Shown here in pieces: positions 7,543-16,028 of a DNA stretch of 64,000 nt. Below the pieces are notes generated by a model. It saw nothing but the letters and a program-made list of their open reading frames with translations. It was not told the DNA's origin and searched no databases. Numbering within the stretch: position 1 is the stretch's first letter; the number at the start of each line of letters is the position of its first letter. Origin of the DNA: Variovorax sp. JS1663. Lineage in GTDB: Bacteria; Pseudomonadota; Gammaproteobacteria; Burkholderiales; Burkholderiaceae_C. The stretch is taken from NCBI RefSeq assembly GCF_002157355.1, contig NZ_LYMK01000015.1:62001-126000 (forward strand), in the 5' to 3' direction. The position numbers were made by a program, and so were the translations under genes.

Positions 7543-8264
7543 GCCTGCCACATGCCCGTGGACGAGTTGTAGCCGCCGGCATCGACGCCGCCCCAATTCC
7601 AGCCGCCAGAGCCGCCGCTGCCGCTACTGCCAGTTCCGGAGCCGCTATTGCCACGGTTCCACCAGCTGTTCCCGAGCTGCGCGCCGCCGAGCGCGCCCAG
7701 CAGTGGGTTGCTGCTTGTGCCCTGCGTTCCGGTGGTCGTGCCACCCATGCCGCCGAGGCCGCTGGCAATCTGCGAGAACTGCTGCAGGTAGCTCAGCGGC
7801 GCGTTCTGCTCGCCGGTCGCATTCTGGTAGTCCAGCGCGTTGTAGCCGCCGAGGGTGCCCAGCAGGCCAATGCCCGCCTGCAAGTTGCCCATGTTCTGGG
7901 CATAGGAGTCGTTGAAGACGTTGCGATCGAAGTCCTGCTCGTAGCGGCGGCTCCCTTCGTCGAAGTTCTTCTGCCACTGGTACATGCCCTGCTGCTGCGT
8001 GTAGTCGCCGTAGCGCAGCTTCGTGGCGATGTCGGCGAGCGAGCCTTGCAGGTTCTTCTCGTCGTTGCGCGCCATCTCCTCCAGGCCGCTGTTGCCGAAG
8101 GAGCCCGAGCGCACCATGGCCGCGTTGGACGCGGGCCGGGCCGTCAGGTTGAAGTTGCGCACGACATCGCCGCTCGCCGCGTCGATCATCTGCTGCAGGT
8201 AGGGATTGCTGGTGCCCAGGAATGGGTTGCTCGTCCCCATTCCCCAGTCGGAAAGGTCTGCCAT
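7539..8264 (-). CDS. Virion protein, Gly/Ser-rich C-terminus
   Basis: 241 aa from the ATG at 8264, which has a well placed AGGAG ribosome site. The first 130 residues are helical and polar (ARNDEKNLQGSLADIATKLR, then Tyr/Gln/Asp-rich). A small hydrophobic patch follows (LQAGIGLLGTLGGYNALDYQ), and the last 50 residues are nearly all Gly, Ser, Asn and Trp. Phage proteins with this layout are often tail or ejection components next to the needle/adaptor genes. No enzymatic motif is seen. Its stop overlaps the cupin start (ATGA). Confidence 0.55.
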   Translation of the reverse strand: MADLSDWGMGTSNPFLGTSNPYLQQMIDAASGDVVRNFNLTARPASNAAMVRSGSFGNSGLEEMARNDEKNLQGSLADIATKLRYGDYTQQQGMYQWQKNFDEGSRRYEQDFDRNVFNDSYAQNMGNLQAGIGLLGTLGGYNALDYQNATGEQNAPLSYLQQFSQIASGLGGMGGTTTGTQGTSSNPLLGALGGAQLGNSWWNRGNSGSGTGSSGSGGSGGWNWGGVDAGGYNSSTGMWQA

Positions 8265-8275
8265 TCTTCTTTCTC

Positions 8276-8884
8276 CTATAGCCGGCGCGCGAGGTGCGCG
8301 GTCCAACTGGTGACGGCTCCATCGGCATCGCCCGCGATCGTCACGGTGCCTGCCGATACGCTCGCGTAATAGCTGAAGGTCAGGTAGTCGGTGGTGCCGT
8401 TCATGGGGATCAGCGCCGCGCCGCTGCGCTGCCAGAAGGGCTCGGCGAAGGCGCCGCTGGCATCCAGGCCAAGCAGCGCGGCCTGGGCCCCGTTCTTGTT
8501 GATGTGCCCCTGTGCGTTGACGAGGTTGCCGCCCACGCCCTGCAGGTAGATGCGCCCGGTCACCAGGTAGTAGCCGGCGACGTTGGGCGTGAACCGCCCG
8601 GCGTTGGGCCCCGTCGTCTCGAAGCAGCCATTCGTATCGAACTCCTCCGACAGAGCCGTGAGGACCGTCACGACGTTCTGCGGTGCGCCGGTCGAATTGC
8701 TCCCAAGGAAGGCCTTGAAGGCGGGCCCGTCGAGCGTCTCGCTAATCGACTTCGCGCCGGCGCGGATGGGTCCGATGGCGTCCACCAGCGGATTGAACGA
8801 GAGCGCGACGCGGCGCCCCCAGTCGATCACGGCAGGGAAGAAGCCCGGCCCTTGGGTGATGCGCGGATCCTGTTCGAGCTTCAT
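8276..8884 (-). CDS. C1q/TNF-like jelly-roll virion protein
   Basis: 202 aa from the ATG at 8884 (MKLEQDPRITQGPGFFPAVI). The C-terminal ~130 residues have the alternating strand pattern of a C1q-like domain: FTPNVAGYYLVTGRIYLQGV, then INKNGAQAALLGLDASGAF, and a closing VTSWTAHLARRL. Such domains form trimers on head fibres or tail spikes and often bind receptors or carbohydrates. The N-terminal ~70 residues may anchor it to the particle. It overlaps the end of the gp10-like gene by 4 nt. Confidence 0.65.
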   Translation of the reverse strand: MKLEQDPRITQGPGFFPAVIDWGRRVALSFNPLVDAIGPIRAGAKSISETLDGPAFKAFLGSNSTGAPQNVVTVLTALSEEFDTNGCFETTGPNAGRFTPNVAGYYLVTGRIYLQGVGGNLVNAQGHINKNGAQAALLGLDASGAFAEPFWQRSGAALIPMNGTTDYLTFSYYASVSAGTVTIAGDADGAVTSWTAHLARRL

Positions 8885-10341
8885 CGCATCCCGTCCGGTC
8901 GCAGGGGGACCTTGATCGCGGTCTCGCGGTGATCGCCCATGAAGTCGAAGCGCAGACGGTGGAAGCGGCCCGACTGCCACACGTCGAACCCTCCGTCGTA
9001 CATTTGCTCTGTGGGCCCGGCCTGCAGCGTGGCGCCCTCCTCAAACTTGAAGAAGCCGGCTGCCGCCGCGGACGTGGGCCGCTGGCTGAAGCGGATGTGC
9101 ACCCGCTCCAGCAAAGTCACCAGCCCATCGTCGCCATAGTCACCAGTCGTGAAGCTGGAAGCGCCACAGACCCCATTGGCCACCACCAGCTGATGGTTGG
9201 CATCGAAGTAGGCGAAGGCTCGGCCGCCAGAGAGCCAGTATTGCGAGTCGAAGGGCACCGCCGGCAGGCCGTCGATAGTCGAGGAATAGGCGTTCAGCCC
9301 GTCGATCGTGACGCCCGGCGCGGTGAAGGTCAGCGCGGCCTCGGACACCCGATCCGCGATGCCCCAGCGCTTGGACTTGAGGTTCCAGACCAGCATGCGG
9401 TCCAGGGCGCCCGTGCTGCCCTGCGAGGCGAACGCCACCCAGACGCATTGCCGCTGACGGTCGAACGTGGCGCGCGCGCGGAAGCGATAGGTCTGCGAGC
9501 TGTTGCGCCGGAACCAGTTGCGCACCTCGTCGCCGATCGACACCGGCCGCGTGCCATCGAAGATCCAGAAATCATCATCGCCGACGATGAAGTGCGCGCC
9601 ACCGATGTCGCACACGGCTTCCTGGCCGACCGCGCCGCAGTCATTCGAGCCCGGCACGAGCGACCAACCCCAGGTGCCGGACTGCGAACCCACGAACTGG
9701 CCCAGGAACACGCCGCGCGTCTTGTAGGCGATCACATAGTCGCCCAACTGCAAGCCGGCCTGGATACCGCCCGGCGCAGCCACCAGGCGGCCGGTGGTGG
9801 CTCCCGTTGCAACGCTGGGCGTCCAATTGGTCTGATCGCTCTGCGCGCAGCACCACCAGCGGTCCGGCGCTACCCCGAACGTGCCCTCGTTCGTGTTGAA
9901 CGCGATCACGAAGTTGTTCGAGGCGCTGACCACGATCTTCGCCTTTGGCGCGCCGGCCAAGGCAGCGAATGCGCCGGTGGTCGAACTCTGCATGTTGTCG
10001 ACCAGGTTGGACGCTATCGACGTGTCGCCGAACTGGCAAAAGGACCAGCGCGAATCCACGCTGCCGGTGTAGCTGCCGCCGCCAGCGCTGCGGTCGGTCC
10101 AGACCGTGCCCAGCAACTCGTAGAGCTTGGTCTGCGTGCCGGCGAAGATGCGCCGCGTCTCGTCCAGCTTCGTGACGATCACCGCACCGCGGCACGCGGC
10201 GGCAAGCGCTGGCGCATTGGCTGCTGCCCCCGTCGGCGCCCCCACGAAGGAGGTTTCCAGCGGGATGATGTTCGAGCAGTCGGTGAAGATCCCCGGCGTG
10301 ACCGGGTCCACGTCCGGAGCGAAACCAAGCAGCTTGTCCAT
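8881..10341 (-). CDS. Tail hub/nozzle protein, P22 gp10-like
   Basis: 486 aa, rich in beta strands, Gly, aromatic residues and Asp (for example AHFIVGDDDFWIFDGTRPVS, SIGDEVRNWFRRNSSQTYRF). This matches the propeller-like packaged-DNA stabilisation/tail nozzle proteins of P22-type podoviruses. The gene sits directly after the adaptor gene, the expected position, and is coupled to it by TAATG at 10341. The protein would plug the portal-adaptor channel after DNA packaging. The assignment rests on length, strand-rich composition and gene order; residue-level homology cannot be checked here. Confidence 0.6.
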   Translation of the reverse strand: MDKLLGFAPDVDPVTPGIFTDCSNIIPLETSFVGAPTGAAANAPALAAACRGAVIVTKLDETRRIFAGTQTKLYELLGTVWTDRSAGGGSYTGSVDSRWSFCQFGDTSIASNLVDNMQSSTTGAFAALAGAPKAKIVVSASNNFVIAFNTNEGTFGVAPDRWWCCAQSDQTNWTPSVATGATTGRLVAAPGGIQAGLQLGDYVIAYKTRGVFLGQFVGSQSGTWGWSLVPGSNDCGAVGQEAVCDIGGAHFIVGDDDFWIFDGTRPVSIGDEVRNWFRRNSSQTYRFRARATFDRQRQCVWVAFASQGSTGALDRMLVWNLKSKRWGIADRVSEAALTFTAPGVTIDGLNAYSSTIDGLPAVPFDSQYWLSGGRAFAYFDANHQLVVANGVCGASSFTTGDYGDDGLVTLLERVHIRFSQRPTSAAAAGFFKFEEGATLQAGPTEQMYDGGFDVWQSGRFHRLRFDFMGDHRETAIKVPLRPDGMR

Positions 10342-10946
10342 TACTGCCGCCCTGGCATCCGGAGGCGCGAGCCACTGACCACGGCCGCGCGCTCGGCGCT
10401 CTGGAAGTTGTCGATTGCCTTGTCTAGCAGCGCGCCGTACTCGGCGACCTTGTCCGGGTTCTTCACGAAGATCGCGGACTCGATCAGGGCGGCGTACAGG
10501 TAGATGCTCGGCGCTCGGTCCATGAGCCAGGTGGTGCCGGCGGTGGCCAGCAGGCCCGGCATCTTGTAGAACTTGGTCGTGAGCACGAGCGGCGCGCTCG
10601 GCGTCTGGCCGTAGAGCAACCGGCCGCCCTCAATGCTGTACTTCGTGGCGTCGCCCGGCTGCGGCAGATCCTCCAGGGCATCGGGCGCCATGTACTCGAT
10701 GCGCGGCTCGGCGGCAGACGTGATGCGCTTGAACGCCAGCCAGCCGGTCGGCAAGGCCACCCAGTTCTGCCCGCCTGGGATCGTCAGCGTGGCGTGCTCG
10801 ATGCCCCACTGCGAGCGCACGCGCTGCCACAGCCGCTCCTCGCCGAGCCGGATGAAGTCCGGGATTCTGCTGACGACCGTCGAATCGGCGCGCGAAGCCC
10901 AGCCCGACACCGCAGCCTGCAGGTCGGTGTAGTTGTTTAAGCTCAT
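10341..10946 (-). CDS. Head-to-tail adaptor protein (P22 gp4 / SU10 adaptor type)
   Basis: 201 aa. The N-terminus (MSLNNYTDLQAAVSGWASRA, then PDFIRLGEERLWQRVR) is the hallmark of the small helical adaptor that docks beneath the portal ring in P22/SU10-like phages. A strand-rich middle (WVALPTGWLAFKRITSAAEP) and a helical C-terminus follow, as usual for the family. Order portal - capsid - adaptor - gp10-like supports the call. Overlap with the next gene is a single base (TAATG). Confidence 0.78.
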   Translation of the reverse strand: MSLNNYTDLQAAVSGWASRADSTVVSRIPDFIRLGEERLWQRVRSQWGIEHATLTIPGGQNWVALPTGWLAFKRITSAAEPRIEYMAPDALEDLPQPGDATKYSIEGGRLLYGQTPSAPLVLTTKFYKMPGLLATAGTTWLMDRAPSIYLYAALIESAIFVKNPDKVAEYGALLDKAIDNFQSAERAAVVSGSRLRMPGRQ

Positions 10947-10949
10947 GGC

Positions 10950-11267
10950 TCAGCGCTTCAGGTACTTCTCGAACATCACGAACTGGCTGTTCTCGCGCAG
11001 CCAGGCCTTGATCGCGGCTTGGCGTGCGCCGTTGTCGCGGATCAGCAGAAAGCGCGCGTACTCGGCCGGCGGGATGTGGCCCACCAGGCGGCCCTCGCCC
11101 CAGCGCTTGCCCTCCGTCGCCTCGCGCGCCTGTCGCGCGTACTCCAGGTGCGGCTCCGCGTCGTAGGAGCGCTGGACGATCAGGGAATCGCCCTCGAAAT
11201 GCAGCTGCGTGCGCACGCCCTGCGTGCTGACGCCTTCGTCGACGGTGACGTTTCCCTCATGGCCCAT
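10950..11267 (-). CDS. Hypothetical head/connector protein
   Basis: 105 aa, no recognised family. The N-terminal half alternates polar and hydrophobic residues (VRTQLHFEGDSLIVQRSYDA). The C-terminal half is a charged helical stretch (LIRDNGARQAAIKAWLREN) ending in a basic tail. It lies between the capsid and adaptor genes on the same strand, 3 nt before the adaptor start, so it is presumably a minor head or connector component. A strong terminator precedes it, so it starts a new transcriptional segment or depends on antitermination. Confidence 0.6.
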   Translation of the reverse strand: MGHEGNVTVDEGVSTQGVRTQLHFEGDSLIVQRSYDAEPHLEYARQAREATEGKRWGEGRLVGHIPPAEYARFLLIRDNGARQAAIKAWLRENSQFVMFEKYLKR

Positions 11268-11306
11268 GGCTCTACCTCCGGGTCGCTTCTCAGCGATGCC
11301 TTGAAT

Positions 11307-11337
11307 GAAAAAAGGGCCTCCGGTGAGGGAGGCCCTT
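11307..11337 (-). terminator. Rho-independent terminator downstream of capsid gene
   Basis: Perfect 10-bp inverted repeat AAGGGCCTCC / GGAGGCCCTT (11312-11321 and 11328-11337) with a 6-nt loop, followed on the minus strand by a T-run. It is 19 nt past the capsid stop. It probably trims the capsid message or gives partial termination, leaving capsid/scaffold mRNA in excess over tail genes. Confidence 0.88.
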
Positions 11338-11356
11338 CGGTGCGCGCGAGCGCTGC

Positions 11357-12325
11357 TTACGGGGTCAGATCAGCGATCTTGCCCATCGCCTTCTCCGCGT
11401 CCACCACCAGAGTCACGTCGGCGGTGATCAGCACCTTCTCGCTGTCGCCGGTCTTGCCCATCTCCTCGGTACGGAAGCCGTCGAGGAAGGACAGTTCGCC
11501 GTGCTCCGGGTTCACCAGGAACACGTTGGACGAGCCCACCATGATGTAGTGGGGCACGATCTCGATCTCGCCGAAGTCCGACATGTACACGTCGGCCCCG
11601 CCGATGATGCGGCCCTGCTCCTTCTTGCCCACTTGGTAGCGGTTGACCGCGATGCCGGTGAAGGTGGAGAACACCACCTTGTGGTTCGGCGACATCACCG
11701 CCTGCGGGGGGACTTGGCCGCTGGCGGTGTAGGCCGCCTGCGCCACGGTCTTGAGCAGGGTTTCGGTGAACGCGCGAGCCGTGCCGGCGGTCGGTGCGAC
11801 CAGCGGGGCGCCGGTGTTGTGCACCGGAGTCGAGCCGCCAGCACCGTGCGAGACGTTGCTGTACAGCAGGACACCCAGGCCGCCGAGCTTCGACGCAGCA
11901 GCCGAGGTGCCAGCAACAGCGGGGTTCGCGGACAGCGTGGCCGCCTCAATGTCCCGCTTGATCTCCTTCATCTTCTTCGCCTTCTGGTAGGCCATGGCCT
12001 TGGCCATGCCCGCCTTCTTGACGATGTTGGCGCGACGGCTCACCGCCGGGCGCTTGGTGAAGATCTGGCAGTAGTTGCCGACGCGGTCGGTGCCGGTCAG
12101 CGCCTCCGCCGCGAAATCGTCGCCGTCGATCGCCGCGTTGTCCTTGTTCGGCGCGGCCATGCCGTCACGCTGCCACTCGTGGTACGTGTTCGTCGCCGTG
12201 CCGCGGCCGAAGTTGGTGGTGATCGGGACCTCTTCGGGGTCCACGTTGTAGATCTTGTCGACCAGGTCCTCGCGAACAGAGCTGTTCACGTCGTAGCGGT
12301 CGAAAAGGTTTGCTGGTTGTGCCAT
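11357..12325 (-). CDS. Major capsid protein, SU10/DUF5309 type
   Basis: 322 aa. The N-terminal block is diagnostic for the SU10-type capsid family: NREDL-like SVREDLVDKIYNVDPEEVPI, then NFGRGTATNTYHEWQRDGMA. A helical spine follows (VKKAGMAKAMAYQKAKKMKE). A strand-rich C-terminus contains ADVYMSDFGEIEIVPHYIMV and the closing LVVDAEKAMG. Family role: HK97-fold shell subunit. The scaffold gene lies 10 nt upstream and a strong terminator downstream. No prohead protease gene is visible near it, consistent with a separate scaffold rather than a delta domain. Confidence 0.88.
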   Translation of the reverse strand: MAQPANLFDRYDVNSSVREDLVDKIYNVDPEEVPITTNFGRGTATNTYHEWQRDGMAAPNKDNAAIDGDDFAAEALTGTDRVGNYCQIFTKRPAVSRRANIVKKAGMAKAMAYQKAKKMKEIKRDIEAATLSANPAVAGTSAAASKLGGLGVLLYSNVSHGAGGSTPVHNTGAPLVAPTAGTARAFTETLLKTVAQAAYTASGQVPPQAVMSPNHKVVFSTFTGIAVNRYQVGKKEQGRIIGGADVYMSDFGEIEIVPHYIMVGSSNVFLVNPEHGELSFLDGFRTEEMGKTGDSEKVLITADVTLVVDAEKAMGKIADLTP

Positions 12326-12335
12326 GTCTGGCTCC

Positions 12336-13295
12336 TCAAAGCTTGGGGTTTTTCATGAGGAACGAGGTCAGGTCGCTGGTCCTCGCACGGCCCGTCTTGA
12401 ACCGCTGCTCGACCTGCTTGCTGACTCGTTCACCCTGCGGCACCTTCTGGCGGACGCCCTTCGCTTTCTCGCGGAGCTTGTGGAGTTCCGCCGCGTCGCG
12501 CATGATCAGGACCAGCCGAGGGTCCTTGACCACCGCGAAGCGCTCCTTCTCGATGCCGTAGAGCTTGGCGATGTCGCCGAAAATTCCGGCGAGCTTTTCT
12601 TTGTTGATGCCGTTCTGGCCGAGAACGCCCCACGCGGCAGAGAAAGCCTTCGCCTCCTCGCCCTTCGCGCGCTCCTGGTGCTGCTGCACCGCTTCGCGCA
12701 TGTCGGAATCGATCTCTTCCAGCGTGGCCTGGATCGCCCGGCGCCGCGCATCCTCGATGACGTAGGCGTTGGGGTCACTCGCGGCCAACTGGGCCAACTC
12801 GGCATCCGTCTTGAGCTGCGCAAGCTTCACGATTGCATTGCGGGCCTTGACGGCCTGCTGCGCATAGTTCTCGAGCCCCTCGGAGAGACGCTGCTGAACC
12901 ACATCGAACGCCTGGCGCTCACGTTCGCCCAGCTCCATGGTCTTGCGGGTGTAGTCCGCATGCCGCTGGTAGCCGGCGATCATTTCCTTCTCGTCCACCT
13001 CAATCAAGATGTCGGCCCCGTCATCGCCTTTGACAGGGACTTTCCATTTCAGACCTTGTCGATCTTTGGCGCCGGCGTCAGCCTCCGGGTCCGCATCTTC
13101 TGCGTCCGGATCCGCGTCGGGATCGGGGTCTGCATCCGGATCTGCATCCGGGTCGGCATTCGAGTTGTCCAGCTCGTCGCTGGGCTCGGCGCCGCGGTTG
13201 GACTCAGCTCCCTGGTGGTCGGCCTCAGGGTTATCGACCAGGAACTGGGTCAGATCATCAAGAGATTCCGGGGCCGGATCGGCTTGACCGCTCAT
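12336..13295 (-). CDS. Capsid scaffolding protein with acidic Asp-Pro repeats
   Basis: 319 aa. A very acidic N-terminal segment (residues 46-75) is built from DPDA-type repeats. A long, highly charged helical body follows (MELGERERQAFDVVQQRLSE and on) ending in a basic C-terminus (KQVEQRFKTGRARTSDLTSF). Acidic disordered N-terminus plus helical coil plus basic C-terminal shell-binding tail, placed directly before the capsid gene, is the standard scaffold layout. It should occupy the procapsid and leave before packaging. Confidence 0.75.
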   Translation of the reverse strand: MSGQADPAPESLDDLTQFLVDNPEADHQGAESNRGAEPSDELDNSNADPDADPDADPDPDADPDAEDADPEADAGAKDRQGLKWKVPVKGDDGADILIEVDEKEMIAGYQRHADYTRKTMELGERERQAFDVVQQRLSEGLENYAQQAVKARNAIVKLAQLKTDAELAQLAASDPNAYVIEDARRRAIQATLEEIDSDMREAVQQHQERAKGEEAKAFSAAWGVLGQNGINKEKLAGIFGDIAKLYGIEKERFAVVKDPRLVLIMRDAAELHKLREKAKGVRQKVPQGERVSKQVEQRFKTGRARTSDLTSFLMKNPKL

Positions 13296-13393
13296 GTGAT
13301 GTGCTTTCGATCAAGACTACCCCTCGATGGCACCAGGGGCAGACACGGGACGCCTCGCGGCGGAGCCCAGATAGGCGGGTGCGCGCCCAGAAA

Positions 13394-13702
13394 TCAGCGG
13401 CCGGTGACGGACCGCAGGCCGCGGCGCAGGCGCGATTCGTCGCGCAGGTCGTCGGCCTGAATGCGGGCGTCGGCCAGGTTGCCCTGCTCGATCATTCCGC
13501 CCAGCGTGGCCTTGATGCGGTCGACCAGCTTGGCCTGCTGCAGCAGCAGCCGCTGCCCCTCCGCGTCGCGCAGATCGCACTTGCGCCAGGCCTGGAAGAT
13601 GGCGCGGCTCATGCGCTCGAATGCATCATTGAAGGCCGGGTTCTCCAGCACCTGCCGGGCCTCCAGTCCCAGGGTCGCGGCTTGCGCGTCGTCTCGCTTC
13701 AT
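13394..13702 (-). CDS. Hypothetical small helical phage protein
   Basis: 102 aa from the ATG at 13702, chosen because it overlaps the upstream gene's TGA as ATGA. It is almost entirely helical and charged (RQVLENPAFNDAFERMSRAI, then LLLQQAKLVDRIKATLGGMI), with a basic C-terminus (RLRRGLRSVTGR). Found between portal and scaffold genes of this phage; possibly an assembly factor. About 98 nt without a gene separates it from the scaffold start. Confidence 0.65.
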   Translation of the reverse strand: MKRDDAQAATLGLEARQVLENPAFNDAFERMSRAIFQAWRKCDLRDAEGQRLLLQQAKLVDRIKATLGGMIEQGNLADARIQADDLRDESRLRRGLRSVTGR

Positions 13703-13908
13703 GCTCGGGCTTCCCAGAAGATGCCCTCGGCACCGCACACACCGGCTGGTTCATCAGCCACGGCGAAGCGCTGCGAAGGGCAGTTGATCAGATTCGAGGA
13801 CTCGCCCTGCGCGCGTGCGCAGTAGGCCATGTCCTCGTTCGTGTACTGCGCGCCGTCCTTGGTGCGCGAGTGCGTGCAGGTGCGGCACAGCCGCTCGGGT
13901 TCGCTCAT
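13699..13908 (-). CDS. Small Cys-rich protein, possible zinc ribbon
   Basis: 69 aa with five Cys: a CxxC knuckle at C8/C11 (RLCRTCTHSR) and further Cys at 30, 43 and 58. The spacing would allow one zinc site from C8, C11, C30 and C43. It overlaps both neighbours by ATGA (13699-13702 and 13905-13908), so it is translated within the head operon. Function unknown. Confidence 0.65.
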   Translation of the reverse strand: MSEPERLCRTCTHSRTKDGAQYTNEDMAYCARAQGESSNLINCPSQRFAVADEPAGVCGAEGIFWEARA

Positions 13909-15251
13909 GCCAGTAGCAGCGCCAACAGCGCTTCCTCTTCGTCCTGGTCCGCCAGGCGGGCCCGGGCTTGCTCCTCGGCCTGCATCTGCTGGATGCGGAA
14001 GGCCACCTGCGCCATGAAGAGCTGCATCGGGTCCAGCCGGTCGAACATCGGCGGCAAGACGGGCCGCTGCGCCAACCAGCCCGCCATCAGATCCCGGAAG
14101 CGCATCTCGGCGCCGTCGTCTTCCAACACCAGGCGCGCGGCCTCGACCTCGAACGCCTTCGCGCGCTTCTGCGCCCTCTCCTTCGCGGGCTTCACCCGCC
14201 GCTCGGCCCGCGCGTCCAGGACGCGCTGCAGCAGCGGCTTGAAGGACACCTCCCGAACACCGCCGACCATCTCGAAACCCATGCCGCCGGGGGCCGGCTG
14301 CGGTTGGCCGCCGGTCGTCATGGTGCTGGTCGTAGCCTGCCCGGCAGCCGGCACCATCGTGGACCTGGTCGCAGCCACGGCCGTGAGCGTGCCGGCGGTA
14401 GCGGCACCCGCTGCCGCCGTCATTGAGGCCATCGCGGTTGCGCGCCCCGCCATGCTGCTGGCCGTCGCCACGCCCGCGGCGCCTGTCATCGCGGAGGCGG
14501 CACCAGACTGCGCAGTCATCGTGCTCGTGGTGGCCGTGCCGGCAGCCGCAGTCATGTCCGCTGAAGAACCACCGCCTCCGCTCGCGTTCTTGAACGCGAC
14601 CTGGACGCCGACAAATCCCGACACCGTGCCGGTGAAGGTGAAGGATGCGGTCTGCGTGCCGGATCCGGTCAGAACTTTGTACCCAGAGCCGTATGTGAAA
14701 TGGGTACTGGCATTCGGCTCGATGTCGATCTGCGTGTAGCCGGACGTAGGTCCAGCTAACGACGACCCCTCACCGCCGCACGAGCCAGCTGCCACGTGGA
14801 AGCCGCCGAGCGACGACGAGGCCGCGGTGGTTCCCGCATTGCCCGAGCCTGCTGCCGATGCAATGGCCGCCGATGCCACCACGTCAACCGGTGCACTGGC
14901 GTCAAGGCCTGAAATTTCGAGAAGCGTTACTTCCGCATAGGTGTCAGTTGGAAACTGACCGGTCGCCCAGGTCGCTGTATGCGTGCCGGCCGCAACACTG
15001 GATGCCGGCTTGTAGAAGACCGCACAGTTCGGGCGGTACGCAGAGACGCCCGTGCTGCCCGTGGGGGCGATCGCCACCGACCAGCCGCCGGTCGGCGTGT
15101 TGATGGCCGGCGTCGGCGACGTGTTCGGCTGCGAGCACAGCTCGACCACCACCGCCACCGTGTTGTTCGCCGTGACTCCCGTGATCGACCTGGCGCCTCC
15201 CGTGACGCCATCAAGGAAGAACTGCGCACTCTTCTGAACGAGCGAGGACAA
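13905..15251 (-). CDS. Fibre-like virion protein with Met/Thr/Ala repeat tract
   Basis: 448 aa in three parts. Residues 1-225 are Gly/Ser/Thr-rich and strand-forming (NTPTGGWSVAIAPTGSTGVS), like phage surface or decoration domains. Residues 233-311 form a degenerate repeat of 10-12 residues, each beginning Met-Thr or similar followed by Ala/Gly/Thr (MTAAAGTATTST, MTGAAGVATASS). Residues 330-448 are helical and charged, ending in an acidic Leu/Ala tail. The stop abuts the next gene's start. This could be a head-surface fibre; no family is recognised. The repeat DNA corresponds to 14319-14555. Confidence 0.65.
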   Translation of the reverse strand: MSSLVQKSAQFFLDGVTGGARSITGVTANNTVAVVVELCSQPNTSPTPAINTPTGGWSVAIAPTGSTGVSAYRPNCAVFYKPASSVAAGTHTATWATGQFPTDTYAEVTLLEISGLDASAPVDVVASAAIASAAGSGNAGTTAASSSLGGFHVAAGSCGGEGSSLAGPTSGYTQIDIEPNASTHFTYGSGYKVLTGSGTQTASFTFTGTVSGFVGVQVAFKNASGGGGSSADMTAAAGTATTSTMTAQSGAASAMTGAAGVATASSMAGRATAMASMTAAAGAATAGTLTAVAATRSTMVPAAGQATTSTMTTGGQPQPAPGGMGFEMVGGVREVSFKPLLQRVLDARAERRVKPAKERAQKRAKAFEVEAARLVLEDDGAEMRFRDLMAGWLAQRPVLPPMFDRLDPMQLFMAQVAFRIQQMQAEEQARARLADQDEEEALLALLLA

Positions 15252-15578
15252 TTAAAGCCTCTCGATGATTACCGCGGTGCGCAGGGTCTGCAGGATGTCC
15301 ACATCGACGCCGCACTGGCCGGCCGGCACGTCCGGGAGGTGGAGCACCTGTGTTGTGCGCGGTGTGCCGTCGCGGTTCGTGGCCGCCCCTCCCTGGAAGC
15401 TGGCCGATGCGAGCAGGTCGCCGTCTGGCGAAATGAGGGTGATGCTGCCCACGTCGCCAGGCGGCCAGTTCTCGCGCGTGAGCGTGATGCGGAGCGTGCT
15501 GCGCTGCGGTAGTGAAGGCGCCAGCGAGATCTTGCGCGGCGAGTACTGCCGCGAAGTAACGCTCAGGACGACGGCCAC
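15252..15578 (-). CDS. Hypothetical strand-rich phage structural protein
   Basis: 108 aa. It has an alternating beta pattern (STLRITLTRENWPPGDVGSI then TLISPDGDLLASASF) and a Cys near the end (AGQCGVDVDI). It looks like a small immunoglobulin-like or decoration domain. Its stop is directly adjacent to the start of the 448-aa gene, and it lies 3 nt after the preceding gene. Hypothesis: minor head or fibre protein partnered with its neighbours. Confidence 0.6.
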   Translation of the reverse strand: MAVVLSVTSRQYSPRKISLAPSLPQRSTLRITLTRENWPPGDVGSITLISPDGDLLASASFQGGAATNRDGTPRTTQVLHLPDVPAGQCGVDVDILQTLRTAVIIERL

Positions 15579-15581
15579 ACG

Positions 15582-16019
15582 TCAGTCCTCTGTGACGCAT
15601 TGGCCTGCGTTGATGGTCGGCGTGACGCCGTTGCCACTGACGATGCTCGGCGACAGCGGGCCTTTGTAAAGCAGCTTGCCGGCGCCGCTGGAGGCCGTTC
15701 CCAGGCCCCAGTGCGTCGCAGTGCCGCTGCCTCCGGTGCCGGCCGGGAACACCGCATTGGTCCCCAGGCTGACAACGTTGCCGCTAACCGGAAAGTCGGT
15801 GCTGTTGCGGTTCTTGGCTACGCGCCCGTAGCTCGTGTAGGCAATTTCGCTGGTGGTCTGATCGCCCGCCTCTCCCGGGTCGGCCGTGTGCAAGCTGAAG
15901 TACAGGCTTCCGGCAACAGAGGAACCGCGCAGGCCCGAGGCGTCCCCGATGTTCGCGATCCACGTGTTTTGAAACAGCAGCAACAGGAAATCGTTCTCGA
16001 AGGTGTTGGACTTGCTCAT
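15582..16019 (-). CDS. Phage virion protein of tail fibre/Gp80-like family
   Basis: 145 aa. The segment LYFSLHTADPGEAGDQTTSE followed by IAYTSYGRVA is a widely conserved phage motif found in small surface or fibre proteins; these carry a beta sandwich and often lie near portal or capsid genes. Gly/Thr-rich loops follow (GTGGSGTATHWGLGTASSGA). It lies 9 nt after the portal stop on the same strand. The exact location in the particle is unknown. Confidence 0.65.
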   Translation of the reverse strand: MSKSNTFENDFLLLLFQNTWIANIGDASGLRGSSVAGSLYFSLHTADPGEAGDQTTSEIAYTSYGRVAKNRNSTDFPVSGNVVSLGTNAVFPAGTGGSGTATHWGLGTASSGAGKLLYKGPLSPSIVSGNGVTPTINAGQCVTED

Positions 16020-16028
16020 GGTCTTTCC

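Noticed and set aside
13905-15251. Diversity-generating retroelement target
   Set aside because: No reverse transcriptase or template repeat is visible; the variable-looking tract is an internal amino-acid repeat.
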